Shown: positions 1 through 6,657, counted from the first letter of the stretch. The stretch: 9,715 bases of DNA from Clostridium sp. UBA6640 (GCF_002455975.1 NZ_DKLM01000166.1:13985-23699), one strand, 5' to 3'. Made by a program: numbers and translations. Notes: generated by a model not told the origin, from the letters alone.

Positions 1-65
1 AATAATTGCTCTTTTACTTTTAAATCATCATACCTAAGTATTACTATTTCTAATGTATAGATTTA

Positions 66-842
66 TCAATTTATTGATCTTCTATCTCTATTAAACTTAT
101 AGCAGTATATTACCCCTGCTACCCATATTAATATACCTATTATACTTACTAACTGAGCCATTCTTATACTACCTAGCATTAAACTATCTGTTCTAAGACC
201 TTCTATAAAAAGTCTTGCTACAGAATATAAACCTATGTAACTAAAGAATATAACACCTTTTTTTGAAACTTTTTTTAACATATATAAAAGCAATAAGCAT
301 ACCAATACATTCCATATACTTTCATATAAAAATGTAGGATGATAATATGTCCCCTCTATTAACATACCATTTTGTATAAATTGAGGAAATTTACTAATAA
401 AAGCTTCTGTTACAGGACCGCCATGAGCTTCTTGATTAAAGAAATTTCCCCATCTTCCTATTCCTTGAGCTAATATTATGCATGGTGCAGCCATATCCAT
501 AATATCGAAAAAATTGATTTTCTTTTTATTGCAATATATAGCAACTACAATAATTGCTGCTATTATACCTCCATGTATGGCTAAGCCACCTCTTCTTGTA
601 TTAAAGATACTCATTAAATTATCTCTATATTGATCAAATTCAAAAATAACGTAATAAAGTCTTGCTCCAACTATAGCAAGTGGAAAAGTTATTAAAAATA
701 CAGTTAGCATATCATCATAATCTATGTTAACTAATTTACAAGTATATTGAGCTAAAAGTAATGCTGTTACAACTCCAATAGCTATACAAATTCCATACCA
801 TGCTATATCAATACCAAACAAACTAAATGCAATTGGATCCAT
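66..842 (-). CDS. lgt: Lgt, phosphatidylglycerol--prolipoprotein diacylglyceryl transferase
   Basis: Lgt transfers diacylglycerol from phosphatidylglycerol to the lipobox cysteine of prolipoproteins, the first step of lipoprotein maturation at the membrane. From the proposed start the protein is 258 residues, normal for the family, and opens MDPIAFSLFGIDIAWYG, a typical Lgt N-terminus. Family motifs are HGG at 90-92, GRWGNFFNQEAHGG at 129-142 (with the essential Arg130 and Asn) and the late FIEGLRTDSL block holding Arg217. About seven membrane segments are visible: roughly 11-31, 45-67, 88-104, 114-129, 174-190, 196-215 and 231-248. An ATG three codons upstream (851) abuts the Shine-Dalgarno with no spacing, so the ATG at 842, nine bases after GGGG, is preferred. 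The gene is the last of a tadA/BFD/lgt minus-strand cluster, 72 bases after the BFD stop, possibly with its own promoter. Function is certain from motifs; the start is inferred. Confidence 0.95.
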   Translation of the reverse strand: MDPIAFSLFGIDIAWYGICIAIGVVTALLLAQYTCKLVNIDYDDMLTVFLITFPLAIVGARLYYVIFEFDQYRDNLMSIFNTRRGGLAIHGGIIAAIIVVAIYCNKKKINFFDIMDMAAPCIILAQGIGRWGNFFNQEAHGGPVTEAFISKFPQFIQNGMLIEGTYYHPTFLYESIWNVLVCLLLLYMLKKVSKKGVIFFSYIGLYSVARLFIEGLRTDSLMLGSIRMAQLVSIIGILIWVAGVIYCYKFNRDRRSIN

Positions 843-851
843 TAACCTCAT

Positions 852-858
852 CCCCTTT
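852..858 (-). promoter_or_regulatory. Ribosome binding site that decides the lgt start
   Basis: The minus strand reads AAAGGGG here. It touches the ATG at 851 directly but lies nine bases from the ATG at 842, which is workable spacing. This moves the lgt start three codons downstream of the longest frame. Confidence 0.65.
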
Positions 859-877
859 CTTTCTTATTCTTTAATCT

Positions 878-883
878 ATTATA
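878..883 (-). promoter_or_regulatory. Possible -10 box of an internal lgt promoter
   Basis: A perfect TATAAT sits on the minus strand in the gap between the BFD gene and lgt, which would give a leader of about 30 bases to the lgt start. The region 17 bases upstream has only a weak -35 (TAGTTA). There is no terminator in the gap, so lgt could be read from upstream, from here, or both. Confidence 0.35.
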
Positions 884-914
884 CATAGTCCAGCCTAAAC
901 TAACTATATATTTT

Positions 915-1160
915 TTAGAACTCACCATTTTTATACATATTTATAAGTTCTTCAATTTTGGGACCACATCTTCTCCCTTTACATCCACCGCTGCCTGAAC
1001 CTACAATCTTATTTACCTCTTCCACGGTAGTTGCACCAGATTTTATTGCTTCTTTTATTTTTGATCTTGGTATTGCCTTGCATATACATACTTTTGTCAT
1101 TTTATCTAATACCATTTTCTTTTTTTCTTCATCGCTAACAAATTTATTATTATCTGTCAT
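915..1160 (-). CDS. Small BFD-like [2Fe-2S]-binding protein
   Basis: An 81-residue soluble protein that is almost entirely a BFD-type (bacterioferritin-associated ferredoxin-like) iron-sulphur domain. The four candidate cluster ligands are Cys25 and Cys27 (CIC) and Cys60 and Cys65 in GGCKGRRCGPKIEEL. The last pair is spaced C-x4-C, as in BFD domains fused to GlpA-type dehydrogenases, not C-x2-C as in Bfd itself. A charged, mostly helical stretch of about 20 residues precedes the domain. The ATG overlaps the tadA stop as ATGA, and its Shine-Dalgarno (AGGAG) lies inside the tadA 3' end, so translation is probably coupled to tadA. No redox partner gene is adjacent, so the electron partner and substrate cannot be named. 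The fold is well supported; the biological role is unknown. Confidence 0.88.
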   Translation of the reverse strand: MTDNNKFVSDEEKKKMVLDKMTKVCICKAIPRSKIKEAIKSGATTVEEVNKIVGSGSGGCKGRRCGPKIEELINMYKNGEF

Positions 1161-1609
1161 TTATTATCACTCCTTTTCTTCTTAAAAAAATTTTGCAGTA
1201 GAATGCTACAGCTTTCTTCATAAGTCCATTTCACATCTACCCAATGGTTTAAAAAATCATTTTGTACTATATTCATTACAGAACCACAAGCTCCACTTCT
1301 TTCATCAAAAGTCCCTATATAAAGTTTGGATAATCTACTTTGAACTATAGCTCCTGCACACATAGGACATGGTTCTAATGTAACATACATACTACATCCA
1401 GTAAGCCTCCATGAATTTAACACCTTTGAAGCTTCCTTTATAGCAAGAATCTCTGCATGGCAGGTTGGATCATTTAATCTTTCCTTTAGATTATGTGCTC
1501 TTGCAATTATTTTATTATCTTTTACAATAACTGCACCTACAGGTATTTCTTCTAACTCTAAAGCTTTTTTTGCTTCTATTATAGCTTCATTCATAAAGTT
1601 ATCTTCCAT
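1157..1609 (-). CDS. tadA: TadA, tRNA adenosine(34) deaminase
   Basis: TadA deaminates adenosine 34 of tRNA-Arg(ACG) to inosine, so one tRNA can read CGU, CGC and CGA. The 150-residue protein has the full cytidine/deoxycytidylate deaminase zinc signature: DPTCHAE with His51 as zinc ligand and Glu53 as proton shuttle, and PCPMC with Cys81 and Cys84. It also has the TadA-typical VTLEPCPMCAGAIVQSR and GACGSVMNI stretches. The start at 1609 follows AAGGAGA with five-base spacing; the internal Met6 has no better site. Its TGA overlaps the ATG of the BFD gene by four bases. Upstream, a terminator separates it from tRNA-Arg(CCU), so it needs its own promoter in about 80 AT-rich bases. In many Firmicutes tadA precedes the SRP RNA and dnaX; that arrangement is not seen here. 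The likely substrate, tRNA-Arg(ACG), is encoded at 9506-9582. Confidence 0.95.
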   Translation of the reverse strand: MEDNFMNEAIIEAKKALELEEIPVGAVIVKDNKIIARAHNLKERLNDPTCHAEILAIKEASKVLNSWRLTGCSMYVTLEPCPMCAGAIVQSRLSKLYIGTFDERSGACGSVMNIVQNDFLNHWVDVKWTYEESCSILLQNFFKKKRSDNK

Positions 1610-1625
1610 AGCTTCTCCTTAACTT

Positions 1626-1660
1626 ATTATATATTTTTGTCTAAATTCCTTAAAATTATA
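1626..1660 (-). promoter_or_regulatory. Candidate tadA promoter region
   Basis: Two perfect minus-strand TATAAT boxes lie between the tRNA terminator and tadA, at 1655-1660 and 1626-1631. Neither has a good -35 at 16-18 bases. A promoter is needed here because the upstream tRNA unit is terminated, but which box is used cannot be decided. Confidence 0.3.
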
Positions 1661-1680
1661 GCTTATAACTTTATCATATA

Positions 1681-1720
1681 TAAAATAAAAAGCTTAGTAA
1701 AGGAAAACTTTACTAAGCTT
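1681..1720 (-). terminator. Rho-independent terminator of tRNA-Arg(CCU)
   Basis: A perfect 13-bp stem (arms 1690-1702 and 1708-1720, loop of five) is followed on the minus strand by TTTTTATTTTA. The stem begins immediately after the encoded CCA end of the tRNA, and the last A of CCA could add a further pair, so 3' trimming must separate them. Confidence 0.9.
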
Positions 1721-1797
1721 TGGTGCGCACGAGAGGAGTCGAACCTCCGGCCTACCCCTTAGGAGGGGGTTGCTCTATCCTACTGAGCTACGGGCGC
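1721..1797 (-). tRNA. tRNA-Arg, anticodon CCU (reads AGG)
   Basis: A 77-nt tRNA with encoded CCA. On the minus strand: acceptor GCGCCCG/CGTGCGC, D arm GCTC/GAGC, anticodon arm ACCCC-CTCCTAA-GGGGT giving anticodon CCT (bases 34-36), a five-base variable loop, and T arm GGAGG-TTCGACT-CCTCT. The T stem closes with a G-U pair. The acceptor stem has one mismatch, C5 opposite U68, where a G would complete a perfect stem; the rest is canonical. CCU is not a TadA substrate. The gene has a strong promoter and its own terminator. Confidence 0.96.
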
Positions 1798-1812
1798 AAA
1801 TATTATAATTAC

Positions 1813-1842
1813 ATTATAATTATTTACTACTACTAATGTCAA
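1813..1842 (-). promoter_or_regulatory. Strong sigma-A promoter of tRNA-Arg(CCU)
   Basis: The minus strand has a perfect -35 TTGACA (1837-1842), an 18-base spacer and a perfect -10 TATAAT (1813-1818). Transcription would begin a few bases upstream of the tRNA 5' end, as usual for a stable RNA gene. Confidence 0.85.
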
Positions 1843-1911
1843 GATTTCTTTGATAATATGTGGAAAAACTTAGATTTCATTATTGCTCAAATATCCTAAT
1901 AATTTAATCTC

Positions 1912-2277
1912 TTATTCATCTTCATTACTTTTATAATAAAGTATTAAATTTTTTATTGTCTTGTATAAAACAAGGATAATAGACAATCCAACAATTGTAA
2001 GAATATAAGGAATGAAAAAACAACCTGGAATAATTTCTTTTATCGAAAGAATTGTTATTAATGTTATTGATAAAATCATTGATAGTAGAAATATAATATG
2101 TTTTCTTTTGATATTCATACTACCTCCAGTAATAATACCTATAATAAAACTTAGATATATAATTATCCGCCGAATAAGTGAACTTTTATTAATTGGTCTA
2201 TCTAAAAATAATCCACTTCCAAAAACTATACAAGCTATTACTGCAAATATAACTTTGTATTTATTTTTTTCATTCAT
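1912..2277 (-). CDS. Hypothetical small membrane protein with four predicted helices
   Basis: A 121-residue protein I do not recognise. From the chosen start it has four hydrophobic stretches long enough to cross the membrane, about residues 8-25, 36-54, 60-78 and 86-105. Basic clusters (RR at 36-37, KRK at 57-59) lie between helices, and the tail ends acidic in YYKSNEDE. There is no signal peptidase site, metal motif or enzyme signature. An ATG five codons upstream lacks a ribosome binding site, whereas GGAGGA precedes Met at 2277 by seven bases. An overlapping plus-strand frame (2012-2362) exists, but the minus frame has the binding site and the better membrane-protein pattern. It is a single-gene unit, divergent from the carboxyltransferase gene, with no clear terminator downstream. 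Its role is unknown. Confidence 0.7.
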   Translation of the reverse strand: MNEKNKYKVIFAVIACIVFGSGLFLDRPINKSSLIRRIIIYLSFIIGIITGGSMNIKRKHIIFLLSMILSITLITILSIKEIIPGCFFIPYILTIVGLSIILVLYKTIKNLILYYKSNEDE

Positions 2278-2284
2278 ATTTATT

Positions 2285-2290
2285 TCCTCC
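2285..2290 (-). promoter_or_regulatory. Ribosome binding site that decides the start of the membrane protein
   Basis: GGAGGA on the minus strand lies seven bases before the ATG at 2277. It is inside the frame begun by the ATG at 2292, which itself has no such site, so translation most likely starts at 2277. Confidence 0.7.
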
Positions 2291-2393
2291 ATACTGATTA
2301 TTAATTTTGTATTCTTAAATTACCATAATAATATTATAATATATAATTTTTCAGACAAATAAATGATTTATTGCAGATTTTTATTGAGCTTTA

Positions 2394-2402
2394 TGCTAAA
2401 AT
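2394..2402 (+). promoter_or_regulatory. Extended -10 promoter for the carboxyltransferase gene
   Basis: TGCTAAAAT is an extended -10 (TGn followed by a five-of-six TATAAT match). It lies about 38 bases before the ATG, giving a leader of about 30 bases that carries AGGGGG at 2426-2431. No good -35 is present at 16-18 bases; TTGCAG lies 20 bases upstream. Confidence 0.45.
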
Positions 2403-2439
2403 ACAAGTGTATGAGACTAGATTATAGGGGGAATTATTA

Positions 2440-3828
2440 ATGAAAAAAATTCATATAACTGAGACAGTTCTAAGGGATGCAAACCAATCATTAATTGCAA
2501 CAAGGCTTCCTTTTAATGAGTTTGCACCTATACTTAAGGACCTAGATAATGCAGGATATTATTCACTTGAGTGTTGGGGAGGGGCTACCTTCGACTCTTG
2601 CTTAAGATATTTAAATGAAGATCCATGGGAAAGATTAAAGAAAATAAAAAGTATAGTGAAAAAGACTCCTCTACAAATGCTTTTGAGAGGACAGAATATA
2701 TTAGGGTATAAACACTATCCTGATGATGTTGTAAGAGAGTTTATAAAAATGTCTGTTTATCATGGAATGGATATAATTAGAATTTTTGACGCTTTAAATG
2801 ATTTCTCTAATATTGAAGTAGCTATGGATGAAACTATTAAGCAAGGTGCACATGCACAAGGTACTATAGTTTATACAGTAAGCCCTATACATGACGTTAA
2901 GAATTATACAAATTTAGCTAAACAATTAGAAAATATGGGAGCTCACTCTATATGTATTAAAGATATGGCAGGCCTTATAATGCCTGATATAGCACATGAT
3001 TTAGTTAAAAGTATAAAGTCAGAAGTTAAAATACCAGTATTCCTGCACTCCCATTGCACAAATGGATTAGCTGAAATGTCTTATTATAAAGCTGCTGAAG
3101 CAGGAGTTGATGGCATAGATACTGCTATATCTTCATTTTCAAGTGGTACATCACAACCACCAACTGAAACTATGCATCAATCATTAACTTCTGCTGGATT
3201 TAATACAAATTTAAGCATAGATAAATTAACTTATATAAATAATTTCTTTAAACCAATAAGAGCCGAAGTACTAAAATCAGGATTACTTGATTCTAAAGTT
3301 TTAACTCCTCAACCAGAAGGATTAACAAACCAAATACCTGGTGGTATGCTATCAAATATGATTGCTCAACTTAAATCTCAAAATTCCATTGATAAATTGG
3401 ATCTAGTTCTAGCAGAAGTTCCAAGAGTAAGAGAGGATTTAGGTTTTCCACCACTTGTTACTCCTATGAGTCAAATGGTTGGTACTCAAGCAACAGTTAA
3501 CGTATTAACTGGTGAAAGATATAAAATGGTGCTTAAAGAGGTTAAAGCTTACTGTAAGGGCGAATATGGTAAAGCTCCTGGCAAAATAAATGAAGAAGTA
3601 ATGAAAAAAGCTTTAGGTGATGATCAGCCAATAAAAGGAAGATTTGCTGATAGCTTAGAGCCTGCTTTTGAAAAGACCAAAGAAATACTTAAAGATAAAA
3701 TTTCAACAAATGAGGATATACTATCATATCTTGCCTTTCCTCAGATTGCTGAAGAATTCTTTAAAAATAGAGCTTCTAAACCTTCAAATGAAGATTTAAG
3801 AGTTCAAACTAAAAGTGAAGTAATTTAA
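2440..3828 (+). CDS. oadA: Biotin-dependent carboxyltransferase subunit (OadA / transcarboxylase 5S / PycB family), no biotin domain
   Basis: This family moves CO2 between a carboxybiotin carrier and pyruvate/oxaloacetate. The 462-residue protein begins ITETVLRDANQSLIATR, the classical carboxyltransferase start with metal ligand Asp13. Further family landmarks are the carbamylated-lysine motif IKDMAG (Lys174), the metal-binding HSH (His203, His205), SSGTSQPPTE with the catalytic-type Thr237, and PEGLTNQIPGGMLSN at 292-306. After the TIM barrel comes the conserved C-terminal carboxylase domain, ending near 440. The protein then stops in a short linker with no biotinyl domain and no MKM-type biotinylation motif, so it must use a separate carrier protein, as transcarboxylase 5S does. 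No beta/gamma sodium-pump subunit or carrier gene lies beside it. It is a single-gene unit with a good AGGGGG site and a strong terminator. Whether it is oxaloacetate decarboxylase alpha, pyruvate carboxylase B or a transcarboxylase subunit cannot be settled from sequence alone. Confidence 0.9.
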   Translation: MKKIHITETVLRDANQSLIATRLPFNEFAPILKDLDNAGYYSLECWGGATFDSCLRYLNEDPWERLKKIKSIVKKTPLQMLLRGQNILGYKHYPDDVVREFIKMSVYHGMDIIRIFDALNDFSNIEVAMDETIKQGAHAQGTIVYTVSPIHDVKNYTNLAKQLENMGAHSICIKDMAGLIMPDIAHDLVKSIKSEVKIPVFLHSHCTNGLAEMSYYKAAEAGVDGIDTAISSFSSGTSQPPTETMHQSLTSAGFNTNLSIDKLTYINNFFKPIRAEVLKSGLLDSKVLTPQPEGLTNQIPGGMLSNMIAQLKSQNSIDKLDLVLAEVPRVREDLGFPPLVTPMSQMVGTQATVNVLTGERYKMVLKEVKAYCKGEYGKAPGKINEEVMKKALGDDQPIKGRFADSLEPAFEKTKEILKDKISTNEDILSYLAFPQIAEEFFKNRASKPSNEDLRVQTKSEVI

Positions 3829-3829
3829 C

Positions 3830-3867
3830 AAAAAGGTATTGATACTTTAAAGTATCAATACCTTTTT
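3830..3867 (+). terminator. Perfect palindromic terminator after the carboxyltransferase gene
   Basis: A 38-nt perfect palindrome starts two bases after the stop codon. It runs from AAAAAGG to CCTTTTT, giving about 17 pairs around a TTAA loop with a U-run on the 3' side. Being symmetrical, it could terminate in both directions. Confidence 0.92.
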
Positions 3868-4020
3868 AGATTATCAATTTATGCTATTACTAGTTAATTA
3901 TTTTCACTACATTATAAGATAAAATTTAGCATATACTATAACATATTATTGAAATTATTTTATTCATAAATTAAATAAAATTTAACTATATTTAAAAATA
4001 AGAATTAAATTGTAAAAATG

Positions 4021-4041
4021 AGTTACTTTGAGTAACTTTTT
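4021..4041 (+). terminator. Weak hairpin with U-run in the intergenic region before the symporter
   Basis: A seven-base perfect stem (AGTTACT/AGTAACT) with a TTG loop is followed by TTTT. It lies upstream of the proposed symporter promoter within a 254-base AT-rich gap (3868-4121) that holds no gene I can support. It may be a weak terminator or part of a longer leader. It has little GC, so folding is weak. Confidence 0.3.
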
Positions 4042-4077
4042 AATATTTTGTTAATTTCAATTACTCCGTTATTAATT

Positions 4078-4114
4078 TATAATTAATAGTGTACTAATAA
4101 TTTTAAAAAGGGGG
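4078..4114 (+). promoter_or_regulatory. Candidate symporter promoter and ribosome binding site
   Basis: TATAAT at 4078-4083 is a perfect -10, but the -35 at 17 bases (TTTCAA) matches only three of six. The ribosome binding site AAGGGGG at 4108-4114 is seven bases before the ATG. The binding site is certain; the promoter is tentative. Confidence 0.45.
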
Positions 4115-4121
4115 ATTTATA

Positions 4122-5510
4122 ATGGACTTTTTGCTCGAGATAGTAAAATCAATAAATGATATTTTATTGAACTACATTTTATTAGTTTTGCTGTGTGGAA
4201 CGGGAATTTATTTCAGTTTCAAACTAAAATTTATCCAAGTAAGAAAATTTGGAGAAGGTTTTAGAAGAATTTTTGGGGGATTAAACTTAAAAGGAAAAAA
4301 AGCTGGTAAAGACGGGATGAGTTCTTTCCAAGCGCTATCAACAGCAATTGCAGCACAGGTAGGAACAGGGAACCTAGCTGGAGCTGCTACTGCTATAGCT
4401 TCTGGGGGACCTGGTGCAATATTTTGGATGTGGTTAAGTGCATTCTTAGGCATGGCTACAATATATGCAGAGGCAACACTAGCACAGCTCTTTAAAACGA
4501 GAGTTGATGGTGAGGTTACAGGAGGTCCTGCTTATTATATTAGAAATGGATTGAAAAATAAAAAAATAGCTAAATTTTTAGCTGGATTCTTTGCAATATC
4601 TTGTATATTAGCTTTAGGATTTATGGGAAATATAGTACAATCCAATTCTATTTCTCAAGCATTTAATAATGCCTTTGGACTTCCAACATTTATTGCTGGT
4701 ATAGTTGTTGCATTACTTGCAGGATTTGTATTCTTTGGAGGAATGGGACGTATAGCTTCTGTTACAGAAAAGGTTGTTCCTTTAATGGCTGGCTTATATA
4801 TTTTAGCTTCCTTAATAATTATAATATTAAATGCAGGCCAAATTATACCTGCTTTAAGGTCAATAATTGTAGGTGCATTTAATCCTCAAGCAGTTGCTGG
4901 TGGTGTTATAGGAATAACAATTAAGCAAGCAGTAAGATATGGTGTTGCTAGAGGATTATTCTCTAATGAAGCTGGTATGGGTTCTACTCCTCATGCTCAT
5001 GCTGTTGCAAATGTTAAACATCCAGGAGAACAGGGTTCTGTAGCTATCATAAGTGTTTTTATTGATACTTTTGTAATCTTAACTTTAACTGCGTTAGTTA
5101 TATTAACTAGTGGTGCATTAGAATCTGGAGAAACAGCTATTGCATTAACTCAAAGGGCTTTTGAGCTATCACTAGGTTCATATGGTCAAGGATTTATAGC
5201 TATATGTTTATTATTCTTTGCTTTTTCAACAATTATAGGATGGTATTTCTTTGGAGAATCAAACATTAAGTATTTATTTGGTAATAAAGGATTAACACCT
5301 TATAGAATTTTAGTTATGATCTTCGTATTTGTTGGTTCTCTTTTAAAAGTTGATTTAGTTTGGGAGCTTGCTGATACTCTTAATGCCTTAATGGTTATTC
5401 CTAACCTAATAGCAGTGCTAGCTCTTAGTGGATTAGTTGTTAAAAGCATGAATGATTATGAACAGCTTAAAGGTATCGATATAGATAAAACTAATACATT
5501 TAAAAGCTAA
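4122..5510 (+). CDS. AGCS-family sodium:alanine/glycine symporter
   Basis: An inner-membrane carrier that imports alanine and/or glycine with sodium or protons. The 462 residues match the family length, and the sequence is hydrophobic throughout with about ten or eleven membrane segments. Family landmarks are LSTAIAAQVGTGNLAGAATA at 72-91, GGPGAIFWMWLSAFLGM at 95-111 followed by YAEATLAQLF, TGGPAYYI at 133-140, and RGLFSNEAGMGSTPHAHA at 277-294. The end is a short hydrophilic tail from about residue 441. The start is fixed by AAGGGGG seven bases upstream. It is a single-gene unit between the palindromic terminator of the previous gene and its own hairpin terminator. Members such as AlsT in Bacillus and DagA or AgcS elsewhere differ in preferring alanine, glycine or glutamine, so the substrate is not settled here. 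There is no leader riboswitch I can recognise. Confidence 0.95.
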   Translation: MDFLLEIVKSINDILLNYILLVLLCGTGIYFSFKLKFIQVRKFGEGFRRIFGGLNLKGKKAGKDGMSSFQALSTAIAAQVGTGNLAGAATAIASGGPGAIFWMWLSAFLGMATIYAEATLAQLFKTRVDGEVTGGPAYYIRNGLKNKKIAKFLAGFFAISCILALGFMGNIVQSNSISQAFNNAFGLPTFIAGIVVALLAGFVFFGGMGRIASVTEKVVPLMAGLYILASLIIIILNAGQIIPALRSIIVGAFNPQAVAGGVIGITIKQAVRYGVARGLFSNEAGMGSTPHAHAVANVKHPGEQGSVAIISVFIDTFVILTLTALVILTSGALESGETAIALTQRAFELSLGSYGQGFIAICLLFFAFSTIIGWYFFGESNIKYLFGNKGLTPYRILVMIFVFVGSLLKVDLVWELADTLNALMVIPNLIAVLALSGLVVKSMNDYEQLKGIDIDKTNTFKS

Positions 5511-5582
5511 TTTATCCACAAATTAGTATAGATTTAAAATAAGTATATTTATATATACCAAATTTATATTTTACTATAGATG

Positions 5583-5616
5583 AAAAACTACTAGTAACTA
5601 TTACTAGTGGTTTTTT
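5583..5616 (+). terminator. Rho-independent terminator of the symporter gene
   Basis: A 15-pair stem (arms 5583-5597 and 5601-5615, one G-U pair, CTA loop) has an A-run on the 5' side and a T-run on the 3' side. It sits 72 bases after the symporter stop and may work in both directions. Confidence 0.88.
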
Positions 5617-5628
5617 ATTGTAAAATTA

Positions 5629-5657
5629 TTGATTTACATATAATATGTTTATATAAG
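5629..5657 (+). promoter_or_regulatory. Candidate upstream promoter for psd
   Basis: TTGATT (5629-5634) and TATAAG (5652-5657) are separated by exactly 17 bases, a good sigma-A arrangement. Transcripts from it would pass through the hairpin at 5669-5711 before reaching psd. Confidence 0.4.
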
Positions 5658-5668
5658 ACGTATATAAG

Positions 5669-5711
5669 AAAAAAATTGGTCAGACTTATACATATATTGA
5701 CTGGTTATTTT
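5669..5711 (+). repeat. Hairpin with T-run upstream of psd, related to the arm of the 116-nt element
   Basis: Arms pair AATTGGTCA (5674-5682) with TGACTGGTT (5698-5706), including three G-U pairs, and then A-run with T-run beyond one mismatch. The 3' arm with flanks (ATATTGACTGGTTATTTT) is nearly the same as the 3' arm of the element downstream of psd (ATATTGACTAGTTATTTT). It could act as an attenuator in a longer psd leader, or be a shortened copy of the same repeat. Confidence 0.5.
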
Positions 5712-5724
5712 TTAAATATATAAA
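5697..5724 (+). promoter_or_regulatory. Candidate proximal promoter for psd, overlapping the repeat arm
   Basis: TTGACT (5697-5702, five of six) and TATAAA (5719-5724, five of six) are 16 bases apart. The -35 lies inside the hairpin's 3' arm. The leader would be only about 15 bases, just covering AGAGG at 5733-5737. Confidence 0.4.
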
Positions 5725-5745
5725 TTAAATTTAGAGGTTGATGCT

Positions 5746-6633
5746 ATGATAAAGTATTATGATAGAAGAAGTAAATCTTATGAGATAGAAAAAGTAGCAG
5801 GAGAAAATATGCTTAAATGGAGTTATGAATCTCCTATAGGTAAGGGATTTCTAGAATTATTGATTAAGCGTAAGCTCTTTTCAAAATTCTATGGCCAATA
5901 CTGTGATACAAAATTAAGTTCAAAAAAAATTAAAAGCTTTGTAAAAGACTTTAATTTGAATATGGATGAATATGAAAAGCCTATTGATGAATATACTTCA
6001 TTTAATGATTTCTTCTATAGAAAATTAAAACCTACAGCTAGAGAGATTAGTAAAGATAAGAACATATTTATATCTCCTTCCGATAGTAGACTATTATCTA
6101 TAGATAATATAGATGAAAATCTTAGCTTTAAAGTTAAAGGTTTTGATTATTCTTTAAAGGAAATTCTAGGTTCTAAAGAGCTGTCTGATAAATATAAAGG
6201 TGGAATATGTTTAATTTTCAGATTGTGCCCTACTGATTATCATAGATTTCATTTTATAGATGATGGAGTTTGTTCATCTACTACCAAAATTAAAGGTAGC
6301 TATTATTCTGTAAGTCCTATAGCTCTTGAAAAAGTTAGTAAGGTATTTACAGCAAATAAGCGTGAATATAGTATACTACATAGTGAAAACTTTGGAGATT
6401 TATTATATCTAGAAGTTGGTGCTACTTGTGTAGGTGGCATAATTCAAACCTATAAAGAAAATTCTAAAGTTTATAAAGGTGATGAAAAAGGCTTTTTTAA
6501 ATTTGGAGGATCTACTGTAATAATATTAGTAGAAAAGGATAAATTAAAGCTTGATGAGGATATTATATATCATAGTAAAAAAGATATTGAGGTAATAGTA
6601 AAAATGGGAGAAAAAATAGGAGTTAGAATTTAA
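5746..6633 (+). CDS. psd: Phosphatidylserine decarboxylase proenzyme
   Basis: Psd decarboxylates phosphatidylserine to phosphatidylethanolamine at the membrane surface. The 295-residue proenzyme carries the self-cleavage motif GGST at 254-257: cleavage before Ser256 would give a large beta chain and a short alpha chain of 40 residues with an N-terminal pyruvoyl group. Other family landmarks are SPSDSRL around Asp113, and CPTDYHRFH at 161-169 holding the conserved histidines, which with Asp113 and Ser256 form the processing/catalytic set. SFNDFFYRKLKPTAR at 85-99 is also typical. The start ATG follows AGAGG with eight-base spacing. It stands alone: pssA is not adjacent, so phosphatidylserine synthesis must be encoded elsewhere. 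Its upstream region has two alternative promoters and a hairpin, and just downstream lies the 116-nt inverted-repeat element. No key residue is missing. Confidence 0.95.
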   Translation: MIKYYDRRSKSYEIEKVAGENMLKWSYESPIGKGFLELLIKRKLFSKFYGQYCDTKLSSKKIKSFVKDFNLNMDEYEKPIDEYTSFNDFFYRKLKPTAREISKDKNIFISPSDSRLLSIDNIDENLSFKVKGFDYSLKEILGSKELSDKYKGGICLIFRLCPTDYHRFHFIDDGVCSSTTKIKGSYYSVSPIALEKVSKVFTANKREYSILHSENFGDLLYLEVGATCVGGIIQTYKENSKVYKGDEKGFFKFGGSTVIILVEKDKLKLDEDIIYHSKKDIEVIVKMGEKIGVRI

Positions 6634-6657
6634 ACTCTAAGCTCAGGCATATGAAAG

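Noticed and set aside
1..65. Possible gene ends at the left edge: a plus frame open to a TAG at 58-60, and a minus frame open from 62 to the edge
   Set aside because: Each is only about 20 codons. They conflict with each other, and neither has a start or motif in the window, so no call is possible.
958..1185. Plus-strand open frame opposite the BFD gene
   Set aside because: It lies antisense to the BFD gene, which has cysteine motifs and a ribosome binding site; the plus frame has neither.
2012..2362. Plus-strand open frame opposite the four-helix membrane protein
   Set aside because: It has no ribosome binding site at its start and an irregular hydrophobic pattern. The minus-strand frame has GGAGGA at good spacing.
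3868..4121. Riboswitch or T-box in the symporter leader
   Set aside because: The gap is almost entirely A and T, with no conserved core such as glycine-riboswitch or T-box sequence; only a weak seven-base hairpin is present.
4208..4453. Minus-strand open frame within the symporter gene
   Set aside because: It is antisense to a fully motif-supported transporter and rich in Pro/Ala from complementing Gly-rich codons.
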